Assembly (NCBI RefSeq): GCF_000429845.1 | Contig: NZ_KE386972.1 | Location: forward strand, 78,940-142,939 | Direction: 5' to 3' | Length of the DNA stretch: 64,000 nt | Source: Comamonas composti DSM 21721 | Lineage (GTDB): Bacteria > Pseudomonadota > Gammaproteobacteria > Burkholderiales > Burkholderiaceae_C | Shown here: one piece after another, positions 26,438 through 33,996 of the stretch | How positions within the stretch are numbered: position 1 is the first letter of the stretch | Layout of the letters: each line of letters opens with the position of its first letter | Program-made: the position numbers and the translations under genes | Notes under the pieces: generated by a model | What the model was told of the DNA's origin: nothing | Seen by the model: the letters and a program-made list of their open reading frames with translations, nothing else | The model's database searches: none

Positions 26438-27295
26438 ATGGGCATCGTGATTTTTGACGGCGTGGCCTACGGCATGCTGTTGTTTCTTATTGCCGTAGGC
26501 CTGTCGATCACGATGGGCCTGATGAACTTCGTGAACCTCGCCCATGGCGCTTTCGCCATGGCCGGTGGTTATGCGGCGGCCGTGGCCATGAACAGCTACG
26601 GCTGGGGATTTTTCCCGGCGCTGGTGCTGAGCTTCGTGGTCGCGGCCGCCGTGGGCGCAGTGCTCGAATTCACGCTGTACCGGCGGCTTTACCGCTCCCA
26701 TCCGCTGGACCAGGTACTGCTGTCGATCGGCCTGGTGTTCGTCTCGATTGCGGCATTCACCTATTTCTTCGGCCCTTCCATGCAGCCGTTCACGCTGCCG
26801 CCCATGCTCGACGGCCGCATCGCCATCGCGGGCATGGAAGTGGGGCGCTATCGCCTGTTTCTCATCGTCTGCGGCGCGCTGGTGCTCGGCGGCTTGCTGC
26901 TGCTGCTCAACAAGACGCGCTTTGGCGCCATGGTGCGGGCCTCGGTGGACAACCAGCGCGTGGCACGCGGCACGGGCATTCCCGTGCAGTTGCTGTTCTT
27001 TGCGACCTTTGTGCTGGGCTGCGGCCTGGCCGGCCTGGGCGGCGCCCTGAGCCTGGGCATGCTGGGGCTGGAGCCCACGTTCCCGCTCAAGTACCTGGTG
27101 CTGTTTTTGATCGTGGTCTGCGTGGGCGGCGCGGGCACCGTGGTCGGCCCCTTCGTGGCGGCCCTGCTGGTGGGCATCGTGGACATGGCAGGCAAGTACT
27201 ACCTGCCCGAGGCCGGCGCCTTTCTGATCTATGTCTTCATGGTCGTGACGCTGCTGCTGCGCCCCCATGGCCTGATACCGCGCAAGGGGTTGTGA
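26438..27295 (+). CDS. Branched-chain-type ABC permease, LivH family
   Basis: A 285-residue inner-membrane protein with about eight hydrophobic helices. LivH landmarks are the N-terminal GLSITMGLMNFVNLAHGAFAM (residues ~20-40) and the LGCGLAGLGGAL segment near 190. The ATG at 26438 follows AAGGAG by 7 bases, so the upstream ATG at 26384 is not used. Together with the permease and ATPases downstream it completes a HAAT-type importer. A 234-bp repeat block separates it from the second permease. Confidence 0.93.
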   Translation: MGIVIFDGVAYGMLLFLIAVGLSITMGLMNFVNLAHGAFAMAGGYAAAVAMNSYGWGFFPALVLSFVVAAAVGAVLEFTLYRRLYRSHPLDQVLLSIGLVFVSIAAFTYFFGPSMQPFTLPPMLDGRIAIAGMEVGRYRLFLIVCGALVLGGLLLLLNKTRFGAMVRASVDNQRVARGTGIPVQLLFFATFVLGCGLAGLGGALSLGMLGLEPTFPLKYLVLFLIVVCVGGAGTVVGPFVAALLVGIVDMAGKYYLPEAGAFLIYVFMVVTLLLRPHGLIPRKGL

Positions 27296-27297
27296 TG

Positions 27298-27525
27298 GGC
27301 CACCCCCTGAGCCGCTTTACGGCTTCCCCCTGGAAGGGGGACGACAGCCTCGCTGCGGCGCGGCCCTTGCTCGCTGTCCCCGGCCTGGGGCCTGCCAGTT
27401 TCAGAAGCCGTGCGCGTTTCGCGGCTTTCCCGGGGATGGGCTGCGGCAGTCTTGTCGTGGAGCGTCTCTTGCTGGCGGCCTCCGGGCCTGGGTCTCGCCA
27501 GTTTCACAGGTTGGCGCGCTGCGCC
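27298..27525 (+). repeat. GC-rich CCCCCTGAGCCGC repeat pair between two permease genes
   Basis: The first copy starts CCCCCTGAGCCGC at 27303, with the CCCCCTGGAAGGGGG core, GACGACAGCCTCGCTGCGG and CGGCCCTTGCTCGC. A second, diverged copy begins near 27405. The block interrupts an otherwise tightly packed operon, as at 7688-7920. Confidence 0.75.
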
Positions 27526-27529
27526 ATGG

Positions 27530-28498
27530 ATGACTGATATGAAAATTTCCATTTCTTCGGCACGGCTGCCCTGGGTGGAAGCCTTGTTCTGGCTGGCGCT
27601 GGCCGGCATGTACTGGCTGCTGCCCGACCACCTCACGCTGCTGAGCCAGATCCTGATCATGGGCCTGTTCGCCGTGTCGCTGGACATGGCCCTGGGCTAT
27701 GCGGGCATTCTGACTGTGGGCCATGCGGCCTTCTTCGGCATGGGCGCCTATGCGGCCGGGCTGTGGGCCAAGCATGCCTGGAACGAGCCCTTCTCGGGGC
27801 TCGTCGTGGCCCTCTTGGTCTGCGCGGTCCTGGGCTATCTGCTCAGCTATCTCGTGGTGCGCGGTGCCGACCTCACGCGGCTCATGATCACCATTGGCGT
27901 GTGCATGCTGCTGGGCGAGCTGGCCAACCGGCTGGCCGGCATCACGGGCGGCACCGACGGCCTGCAAGGCATAGAGATGGCGCCCGTGCTGGGCCTGTTC
28001 GAGTTCGACCTGTTCGGCAAGACCGGCTTCGTCTACAGCCTTGCAATGGTGTTGCTGGTCTTTCTCGTGGCACGGCGCATGCTGGGCTCGCCCTTCGGCC
28101 TGGCCCTGCGCGGCATCCACGACAGCAGCAAGCGCATGCAGGCCATAGGCTCACCCGTGGCTGCGCGCCTGCGCATGGCCTATTGCTTCTCGGCCGCGAT
28201 CGCGGGCCTGGCCGGGGCTCTCATGGCCCAGTCCACGCAGTTCGTGGGCATAGAGTCGCTGGGCATCAACCGTTCGGCCGAAATCCTCATCATCCTCGTG
28301 CTCGGCGGTGCGGGCCGCCTCTATGGCGGCCTGCTGGGTGCCATCGTCTACATGGTGGTGCACGACTGGTTTGCCGACATGAACCCCGAATACTGGATGT
28401 TCTGGATAGGGTGTTTCCTGATCGCCGTGGTGATGCTTGGCGGCGGCGGCCTCATGGGCCTGCTGGCGCGTATTTTCAAGGTGGAGAAGGCACGATGA
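27530..28498 (+). CDS. Branched-chain-type ABC permease, LivM family
   Basis: A 322-residue integral membrane protein. LivM hallmarks are MALGYAGILTVGHAAFFGMGAYAAG (residues ~50-75), the cytoplasmic coupling segment GSPFGLALRGIHDSSKRMQAIG and the LGGAGRLYGGLLGA stretch near the end. The frame is open upstream into the repeat. ATGs at 27530 and 27539 are both plausible, and neither has a strong ribosome binding site, so translation may rely on the repeat-containing leader. The stop overlaps the next start in ATGA. Confidence 0.9.
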   Translation: MTDMKISISSARLPWVEALFWLALAGMYWLLPDHLTLLSQILIMGLFAVSLDMALGYAGILTVGHAAFFGMGAYAAGLWAKHAWNEPFSGLVVALLVCAVLGYLLSYLVVRGADLTRLMITIGVCMLLGELANRLAGITGGTDGLQGIEMAPVLGLFEFDLFGKTGFVYSLAMVLLVFLVARRMLGSPFGLALRGIHDSSKRMQAIGSPVAARLRMAYCFSAAIAGLAGALMAQSTQFVGIESLGINRSAEILIILVLGGAGRLYGGLLGAIVYMVVHDWFADMNPEYWMFWIGCFLIAVVMLGGGGLMGLLARIFKVEKAR

Positions 28499-29274
28499 GC
28501 AGGCCCCATTCCTCTTTCCTCAAGACCGAAGGCCTGGGCATACGCTTTGGCTCCTTTCAGGCCGTGGGCGATGTCTCGCTCCATCTGGAGCCCGGCGCAC
28601 GCCAGGCGCTGATCGGCCCCAACGGTGCGGGCAAGACCACGCTGATCAATCTGCTGACCGGGGTCTACAAGCCCAGCAGCGGCCGCATCTATCTCGATGG
28701 CCAGGACATCACCGATCTGAGCTGCGACCAGCGCGCGCGTCTGGGCCTGGTGCGCACCTTCCAGATCAACACCTTGTTTCCCAGCCTCACGCCGCTGGAG
28801 TCCGTGGTGCTGGCGATCTGCGAGCGCGAGGGCCTGGGCTCCTGCTGGTGGAAGCCCGTGAGGCGCTACACCCAGGTGCACGAGGAAGCGCATGAAATCC
28901 TGCGCCGCCTGAAGCTCGACACCCTGGCCCAGTTGCCCGTGGCCACGCTGGCCTACGGCAAGCAGCGCCTGCTGGAGATCGCCCTGGCCATGGCGGCCAG
29001 GCCACGCATTCTCTTGCTGGATGAGCCTGCGGCCGGTGTGCCCCAGGGCGAGAGCGGCGAGCTGTTCGAGGCCGTGGCCGAGCTGCCCAGCCACATTGGC
29101 GTGCTCTTCATCGAGCACGACATGAACCTGGTGTTCCGCTTCTCGCAGCGCATCTCGGTGCTGGTGGCCGGAAAAATCCTCATGGAAGGCAATGCCGCAG
29201 AAGTCGGCACCGACCCCAGGGTACGCGAGGTATATCTGGGCAAGAGCACGCACATAGGAGGCCACCATGGCTGA
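28495..29274 (+). CDS. ABC ATPase, LivG family
   Basis: A 259-residue ATPase. Walker A is GPNGAGKTT (~residues 42-50), the Q loop is in LVRTFQINTLFP, the signature is LAYGKQRLLEIALAMA instead of LSGGQ-type, Walker B is ILLLDEPAAG, and the H switch is LFIEHDMNLV. The ATG at 28495 overlaps the LivM stop by four bases. The following LivF gene overlaps its end by eight bases. Confidence 0.95.
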   Translation: MSRPHSSFLKTEGLGIRFGSFQAVGDVSLHLEPGARQALIGPNGAGKTTLINLLTGVYKPSSGRIYLDGQDITDLSCDQRARLGLVRTFQINTLFPSLTPLESVVLAICEREGLGSCWWKPVRRYTQVHEEAHEILRRLKLDTLAQLPVATLAYGKQRLLEIALAMAARPRILLLDEPAAGVPQGESGELFEAVAELPSHIGVLFIEHDMNLVFRFSQRISVLVAGKILMEGNAAEVGTDPRVREVYLGKSTHIGGHHG

Positions 29275-29977
29275 ACTTCTCGCATTCGACGGCGTCAGCG
29301 CAGGCTATGGCGAAGCCGTGGTGCTCGACCAGTTGAGCCTGAGCCTGGACGAGGGCAAGAGCCTGGCGATTCTGGGGCGCAACGGCGTAGGCAAGACCAC
29401 GCTGCTCGAGACGCTGATGGGCAATACCCGCGTCATGGCCGGCAGTCTGCGCTGGCGCGGCCAGAACATCACGCGCTGGCCCTCCCACCATCGCGTCCAT
29501 GCGGGCCTGGGCTGGGTGCCGCAGGAGCGCGAGGTCTTTCCCTCGCTGACCGTGGCCGAAAACCTCAGTGTGGTCGCGCGCAAGGGGCCCTGGAACCTGC
29601 AACGCGTGTACGAGCTGTTTCCCCGGCTCAAGGAGCGCGCGGGCAACTACGGCAACCAGCTCTCGGGCGGGGAGCAGCAGATGCTGGCCGTGGGCCGGGC
29701 GCTGATGACCAACCCCAGTCTGCTGCTGCTCGATGAGCCCATGGAGGGTCTGGCGCCCATCATCGTCGAGGAGCTGGCCGAGGCCATACGCCGCATGTGC
29801 ACGCAGCAGGGCCTGGCCTCCATCGTGGTCGAGCAGCACCCGGTGCTGACCCTGTCCATGACCGATCAGGCCATTGTGCTGGAGCGCGGCGTGGTCGTGC
29901 ACCAGGGAGCGAGCCGCGAGCTAGCTCAGGACGCGGCCCTGCTTGAGCGCCTGCTGGGGGTGGAGATGGCCCACTGA
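29267..29977 (+). CDS. ABC ATPase, LivF family
   Basis: A 236-residue ATPase. Walker A is GRNGVGKTT (~residues 36-44), the Q loop is GLGWVPQEREVFPSLTV, the signature is LSGGEQQMLAVGRAL, Walker B is LLLLDEPMEGL, and the H switch is IVVEQHP. It is the fifth transport gene of the cluster and overlaps LivG. The degenerate inverted-repeat element at 30086 lies after it, before the second binding-protein gene. Confidence 0.95.
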   Translation: MAELLAFDGVSAGYGEAVVLDQLSLSLDEGKSLAILGRNGVGKTTLLETLMGNTRVMAGSLRWRGQNITRWPSHHRVHAGLGWVPQEREVFPSLTVAENLSVVARKGPWNLQRVYELFPRLKERAGNYGNQLSGGEQQMLAVGRALMTNPSLLLLDEPMEGLAPIIVEELAEAIRRMCTQQGLASIVVEQHPVLTLSMTDQAIVLERGVVVHQGASRELAQDAALLERLLGVEMAH

Positions 29978-30085
29978 GCCGCGGCATGCGGGGGCTGACG
30001 GCGCGGCTCGGGAGGGAGCCGTTGCCCGCTGTACCTGACGGCAGGCCGAGCCAGTTATTCAGTGGGCGCCAGTCAGGCAATTGTT

Positions 30086-30138
30086 AGAAAATGTTTACGA
30101 TCTTTGGGCGACGCCGAGGAGATCGCGGACATGTTCCT
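30086..30138. mobile_element. Degenerate short copy of the 19-bp inverted-repeat element
   Basis: AGAAAATGTTTACGATCTT at the left matches AGAACGTGTTTACGATCTC at 16 of 19 positions. The right end, GAGATCGCGGACATGTTCC, is a decayed partner. About 14 bases separate them. The element lies ~55 bp upstream of the second binding-protein gene and may influence its expression. Confidence 0.6.
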
Positions 30139-30193
30139 CGATGGGTCGTCTGACTCAGAAATACCAAGATGCGCGCAGCGCAAGGAGATGACC

Positions 30194-31354
30194 GTGAATC
30201 CGTTGAACCGCCGTTTTGCCATGATCGCAACCTGTGCCATGGCTGCTTTACAGGCCGCCCCCGCCTGGGCTGAGGACACCATCAAGGTCGGCCTTGTGGC
30301 CGAGATGTCGGGGCCGTTCTCGGAGTTCGGCAAGCAGATGGAAGCCGGCATCAAGCTCTACCAGAAGCACCATGGCGACACGGTGGCAGGCAAGAAGGTC
30401 GTAGTGCTGACCAAGGACGTGGGCGGGCCCAACCCCGAGCTTGCCAAGCGCGTGGCAACCGAGCTCATCGTGCGCGACAAGGTGCAGGTGCTCGCAGGCT
30501 TCGGCTTCACGCCCAATGCCTTGTCGGTCGCGCCCCTGGCGACCCAGGCCAAGCTGCCCATGCTGGTCATGAATGCCGCGGCTTCGGGCCTGACCGCCAA
30601 GTCGCCCTATATGCTGCGCACCTCGTTCAGCTATGAGCACATCGTGCCGCCGATCGCGCAATGGTCTTATCGCCAGGGCGTGCGCAAGGCCTATGTGCTG
30701 GTGGCCGACTATGCGCCAGGCCACGATGCCGAGCAGGCCTTCATCAAGGCCTTTACCGAGGCGGGCGGCGAGATCGTGGGCAAGCTGCGCACGCCCGTGA
30801 TGACCGTGGACTTCGCAGCCTACATGCAGCGCATCAAGGACGCGAAGCCCGATGCGGTGTTCACCTTCGTGAACGCCGGCGATGTGGCGCCGGCCCTGAT
30901 GAAGGAGTTTCGCGAAAAGGGCCTGCACGAGGCCGGCATCAAGCTCATAGGCACGGGCGACATCGTGTTCGAGTCGGCCTTCGATGCGATCGGCGACAAG
31001 GGCCTGGGCGTGGTCACGTCCTACCCTTATTCCATGAGCCATGTCTCCACGCTGAACCAGCAGTTCGTCCAGGGCTTCAAACAGATGGCCGTGGGCAGCA
31101 GCCGCCCCACGATCATGGCCGTATCCGCCTATGACGCCATGGCGGCCCTGTACGCAGCCCTGCAAAAGACCGGCGGCAAGGCCGACGGAGCCACGCTCAT
31201 GGAGGCCTTCAGGAATCTTTCCTGGGAAAGCCCGCGCGGCAGCGTGCGCCTGGATGCACAGAGCCGGGACATCATGCAGACCAACTACATCCGGCGCTAT
31301 GAAAAGCAGGGGACGGGTTTTGCGAATGTGGAGATCGACAAGGTTGCCCCATGA
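30194..31354 (+). CDS. ABC substrate-binding protein 2 of the catabolic cluster
   Basis: A 386-residue binding protein with a signal peptide ending APAWA, then EDTIKVGLVAEMSGPFSEFG. I start at the GTG at 30194: AAGGAG (30182-30187) touches the ATG at 30188 but is six bases ahead of the GTG. It is a paralogue of the protein at 25187 and could widen the transporter's substrate range. The stop overlaps the amidase start in ATGA, so it is coupled to the hydrolases. Confidence 0.9.
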   Translation: MNPLNRRFAMIATCAMAALQAAPAWAEDTIKVGLVAEMSGPFSEFGKQMEAGIKLYQKHHGDTVAGKKVVVLTKDVGGPNPELAKRVATELIVRDKVQVLAGFGFTPNALSVAPLATQAKLPMLVMNAAASGLTAKSPYMLRTSFSYEHIVPPIAQWSYRQGVRKAYVLVADYAPGHDAEQAFIKAFTEAGGEIVGKLRTPVMTVDFAAYMQRIKDAKPDAVFTFVNAGDVAPALMKEFREKGLHEAGIKLIGTGDIVFESAFDAIGDKGLGVVTSYPYSMSHVSTLNQQFVQGFKQMAVGSSRPTIMAVSAYDAMAALYAALQKTGGKADGATLMEAFRNLSWESPRGSVRLDAQSRDIMQTNYIRRYEKQGTGFANVEIDKVAP

Positions 31355-32772
31355 GCAGGATGGAGCTTGCAACGCTCTCTGCGCGGCGGATGATAGAAGG
31401 CTATGCCAAGGGCTTGTTCACGCCCGTGGAGATTGCCCGGGCCGTGCTCGAGGCGATTGGTGATGATGCCTTCAATGCCTTTGTGTTCCTGGGGCGCGAT
31501 GACTTTCTCAGGGATGCGCAGGCCTCGGCCGAACGCTGGAGCCGGCACAGCCCGATAGGGGCGCTGGACGGGGTGCCGGTGTCGATCAAGGATCTGGTCA
31601 CGGTCAAGGACTGGCCTATCCGGCGCGGCAGCCTGCTGTCTGCGGGCGAGCCCTCGCCCGGGGATGCACCCTGCGTGAGCCATTTGCGCGCCAGCGGTGC
31701 CCTGCTGCTGGGCAAGACCGCGACCACGGAGATGGGCTGCGCCATTCATGGCGACAGCCCGGTGCATGGGCGCAGCCTGAACCCGCTGGATGCATCGCTT
31801 TCGATAGGCGGCTCCAGCTGCGGCGCAGCCGCCCAGCTGGCCGCAGGCTGGGGTCCGCTGGCCCTGGGCAGCGATGCCGGAGGATCGGTGCGCATCCCGG
31901 CCTCCTATGCGGGGCTGGTGGCCTTCAAGCCGAGCTTCGGCCAGATTCCCATGGGGCCGGCCAGCGCCTTTGCGGAGTTTGCCCATCTGGGCCCCATGGG
32001 CCGCAGCGTGGGAGATCTGGCCCTGGCCATGCAGGTACTGGGGCAGCCCGATGTGCGCGATCCGAGCTCCCTGTTCTGGCGCGCCTGGCTGCAGGCCTCG
32101 GCCGTGCGCGGCGTACCGCTGCGCATTGGTTACTGCCTGCAGATCGGGGCGGATCTGGGCGCCGGGCTGGATGAGGCCGTGGCGCCGGCCATGCAGGCCC
32201 TGGTCACGCGGCTGCAGGGCCGCAGCTGGCGCGGCCAGCCCCTGGAGCTTGTGCCGGTGGACCTCGGCGGTCTCGATGTCGGCGATGCGCTGTGGCAGAC
32301 CTGGTGCTCGCGCGTGCTCGAATCCTGTCTGCATCTGGACGAGGCACAGATCGAATGCCTGGGCCCGGACCTGCGGCGCCAGCGGCTGCAAGGCCTGGAG
32401 CAAACCGGCTTGCAACTCGCGGCCGCGCGGCGTGTGCTGCGCGAAGGAGCCCAGCAGCTGCACCAGCTGTTCTGCGGCCTGGACCTGCTGCTCACACCCA
32501 GCACGCCAGGTGTTGCGCCGCCTGCGGGAGACTTTGTGCATGACAGCCATCCCAGGGCCGGCGAGCTGCGGACCAGCGGCAACTGGCTGACGGCCACGCC
32601 GTTTTCCCATCCCTTCAACCTGACCCAGCAGCCCGCGCTGGGCCTGCCCTGGGGCCTGAACCGGCAAGGTCTGCCGTTCGGCCTGCAGCTCGTGGGAAGG
32701 CGCCATGCCGATGCCCAGGTGCTGAGCTTCGGCATGGCCCTGGAGGGCTGGCTCAAGGAGAGTGACTCATGA
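31351..32772 (+). CDS. Amidase-signature family hydrolase
   Basis: A 473-residue amidase. The catalytic triad has the exact family spacing: Lys80 (VSIKDL), cis-Ser155 (GGSSCGAAA) and nucleophile Ser179 (GSDAGGSVRIPAS). The intervals of 75 and 24 residues equal those of fatty acid amide hydrolase. Members hydrolyse amides, ureas and carbamates. It overlaps the binding-protein gene before it and the amidotransferase gene after it (ATGA in both), so it belongs to the transport/hydrolysis operon. The substrate is unknown; it may release ammonia or an amine from the imported compound. Confidence 0.93.
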   Translation: MSRMELATLSARRMIEGYAKGLFTPVEIARAVLEAIGDDAFNAFVFLGRDDFLRDAQASAERWSRHSPIGALDGVPVSIKDLVTVKDWPIRRGSLLSAGEPSPGDAPCVSHLRASGALLLGKTATTEMGCAIHGDSPVHGRSLNPLDASLSIGGSSCGAAAQLAAGWGPLALGSDAGGSVRIPASYAGLVAFKPSFGQIPMGPASAFAEFAHLGPMGRSVGDLALAMQVLGQPDVRDPSSLFWRAWLQASAVRGVPLRIGYCLQIGADLGAGLDEAVAPAMQALVTRLQGRSWRGQPLELVPVDLGGLDVGDALWQTWCSRVLESCLHLDEAQIECLGPDLRRQRLQGLEQTGLQLAAARRVLREGAQQLHQLFCGLDLLLTPSTPGVAPPAGDFVHDSHPRAGELRTSGNWLTATPFSHPFNLTQQPALGLPWGLNRQGLPFGLQLVGRRHADAQVLSFGMALEGWLKESDS

Positions 32773-33491
32773 AACCCATTGCCATTTTTCAGCACACCGA
32801 AGTCGGCGCGCCCGGCGCCATTCCCGACCTGCTCGCCGAGCTGGGCAGGCCCGTCCAGCTGGTGCGCGTGCTCGACGGCGAGGCCGTTCCCGAGGACCCC
32901 TCGGCCTTTTGCGGCCTGGTCTTCATGGGCGGCCATATGGGCGTGCATGACGACTGGCCCTGGATTGCCCAGGAGCTGGCCCTGATCCGCAAGGCCGTCG
33001 CGGCCCGCATACCCGTTGTGGGCCACTGCCTGGGCAGCCAGTTGCTGGCCGCAGCCCTGGGCGCCGAAGTCAGGCGCCACGAGCGCAGCGAAATCGGCTG
33101 GGCGCGCCTGGCCGTCGAAGACAATGCCGTGGCCAGGCAATGGTTTGGCCGGCCGGGTGGTCAGGAGCTGCTGACCTTTCAATGGCATGGCGATACGTTT
33201 GCGATACCCGAAGGCGCGACGCGCATTGCGCGCAGCGCCTACTGCGACAACCAGGGCTTTGTGGCCGATGGCCTGCATCTGGGCATTCAGTCCCACCTGG
33301 AGATGACGCCCGAGCTCGTGGCCCTGAGCGTGGAGCGCAACGGCCACCAGATGGAAAATCAGGAAGCCGCTGGCAACCCCGCCTGCAGCCCGCGTGCCGA
33401 CGTGCTCAACGCATTGCAGGCACGTACCCAGGAAATGCACGCCACGCTGAAGACGCTTTATGGGCGCTGGGTGGAGGGCCTGGCGCTCTGA
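32769..33491 (+). CDS. Class I glutamine-amidotransferase-like hydrolase
   Basis: A 240-residue single-domain GATase. The nucleophile is Cys87 in VVGHCLGSQLLA, and the His/Glu pair is at residues 176 and 178 in LGIQSHLEMT, so the triad is complete. Free-standing members include gamma-glutamyl-amine hydrolases such as PuuD and the aniline proteins TdnT/AtdA2. In a cluster with a GS-like ligase this enzyme most likely removes a glutamyl group after oxidation. Element B follows the gene by 80 bp. Confidence 0.88.
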   Translation: MKPIAIFQHTEVGAPGAIPDLLAELGRPVQLVRVLDGEAVPEDPSAFCGLVFMGGHMGVHDDWPWIAQELALIRKAVAARIPVVGHCLGSQLLAAALGAEVRRHERSEIGWARLAVEDNAVARQWFGRPGGQELLTFQWHGDTFAIPEGATRIARSAYCDNQGFVADGLHLGIQSHLEMTPELVALSVERNGHQMENQEAAGNPACSPRADVLNALQARTQEMHATLKTLYGRWVEGLAL

Positions 33492-33570
33492 ACGCTTGCA
33501 CGCCCTACCCCAGCGCTTGCCGGCATGGCCTCTTCCCGCGAAGGGGTGGGCTTTGGTGGCATCGGTTCTG

Positions 33571-33839
33571 AGAACGTGTTTACGATCTCTACGCTGCCGC
33601 GTTGGAGCGCAATCGGGATGAGTTCAAAGCGATGGGGCGCAGCTTGCACCGGGGTGCAAGCAAGCCACAGCGCGAAAAAATAGCCCGATTTCGCTCCAAC
33701 CCTTCGGGCCAGTGCCTTTGCGGGCGGTCTACAGCGTTGCGAATCCTCGCAATAGCACGGCTATTGCTGCGGTATCGCGCCTTGTATCCCATCCCGCACA
33801 GACACTGGCGCGGCACCAAGGAGATCGTAAACACGTTCT
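33571..33839. mobile_element. 269-bp structured element with perfect 19-bp inverted ends, copy B
   Basis: Its ends are identical to copy A (AGAACGTGTTTACGATCTC and its complement) and its length is exactly the same. The interior differs at scattered positions. In the inner hairpin the loop-closing bases change together (TCGT in A, CGGG in B) so that the stem is preserved. It lies between convergent genes and encodes no protein. Confidence 0.85.
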
Positions 33840-33880
33840 GAGAGACGATGGCCCTGCGCCCATCCTGAGATTGCTTGCAA

Positions 33881-33925
33881 TTTTGTAGCTGCAAGCGCTT
33901 ATCAGGTAAGCGCTGAGGGCCTTTT
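33881..33925. repeat. TAGCGCTTG-type palindromic repeat
   Basis: TTTTGTAGCTGCAAGCGCTT, a short loop (ATCAGG), then TAAGCGCTGAGGGCC. The GCGCTTA-type arms pair. It lies downstream of the PBP stop and may serve as its terminator. Confidence 0.65.
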
Positions 33926-33996
33926 TATCCATAAATTTATGGTCTTGCAGCAGGCCCGATACCTGCCCAGGCGCCTTTGGGGCGTTTTCACATGGG

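Larger units (their letters stand above)
33492..33996. other. Repeat-filled region between the amidotransferase and PBP genes
   Basis: No gene is supported. The 505 bases hold the 269-bp element copy B (33571-33839), a TAGCGCTTG-type palindrome (33881-33925) and short flanks. The flanking genes converge here, so the palindromes may terminate both. Confidence 0.7.
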
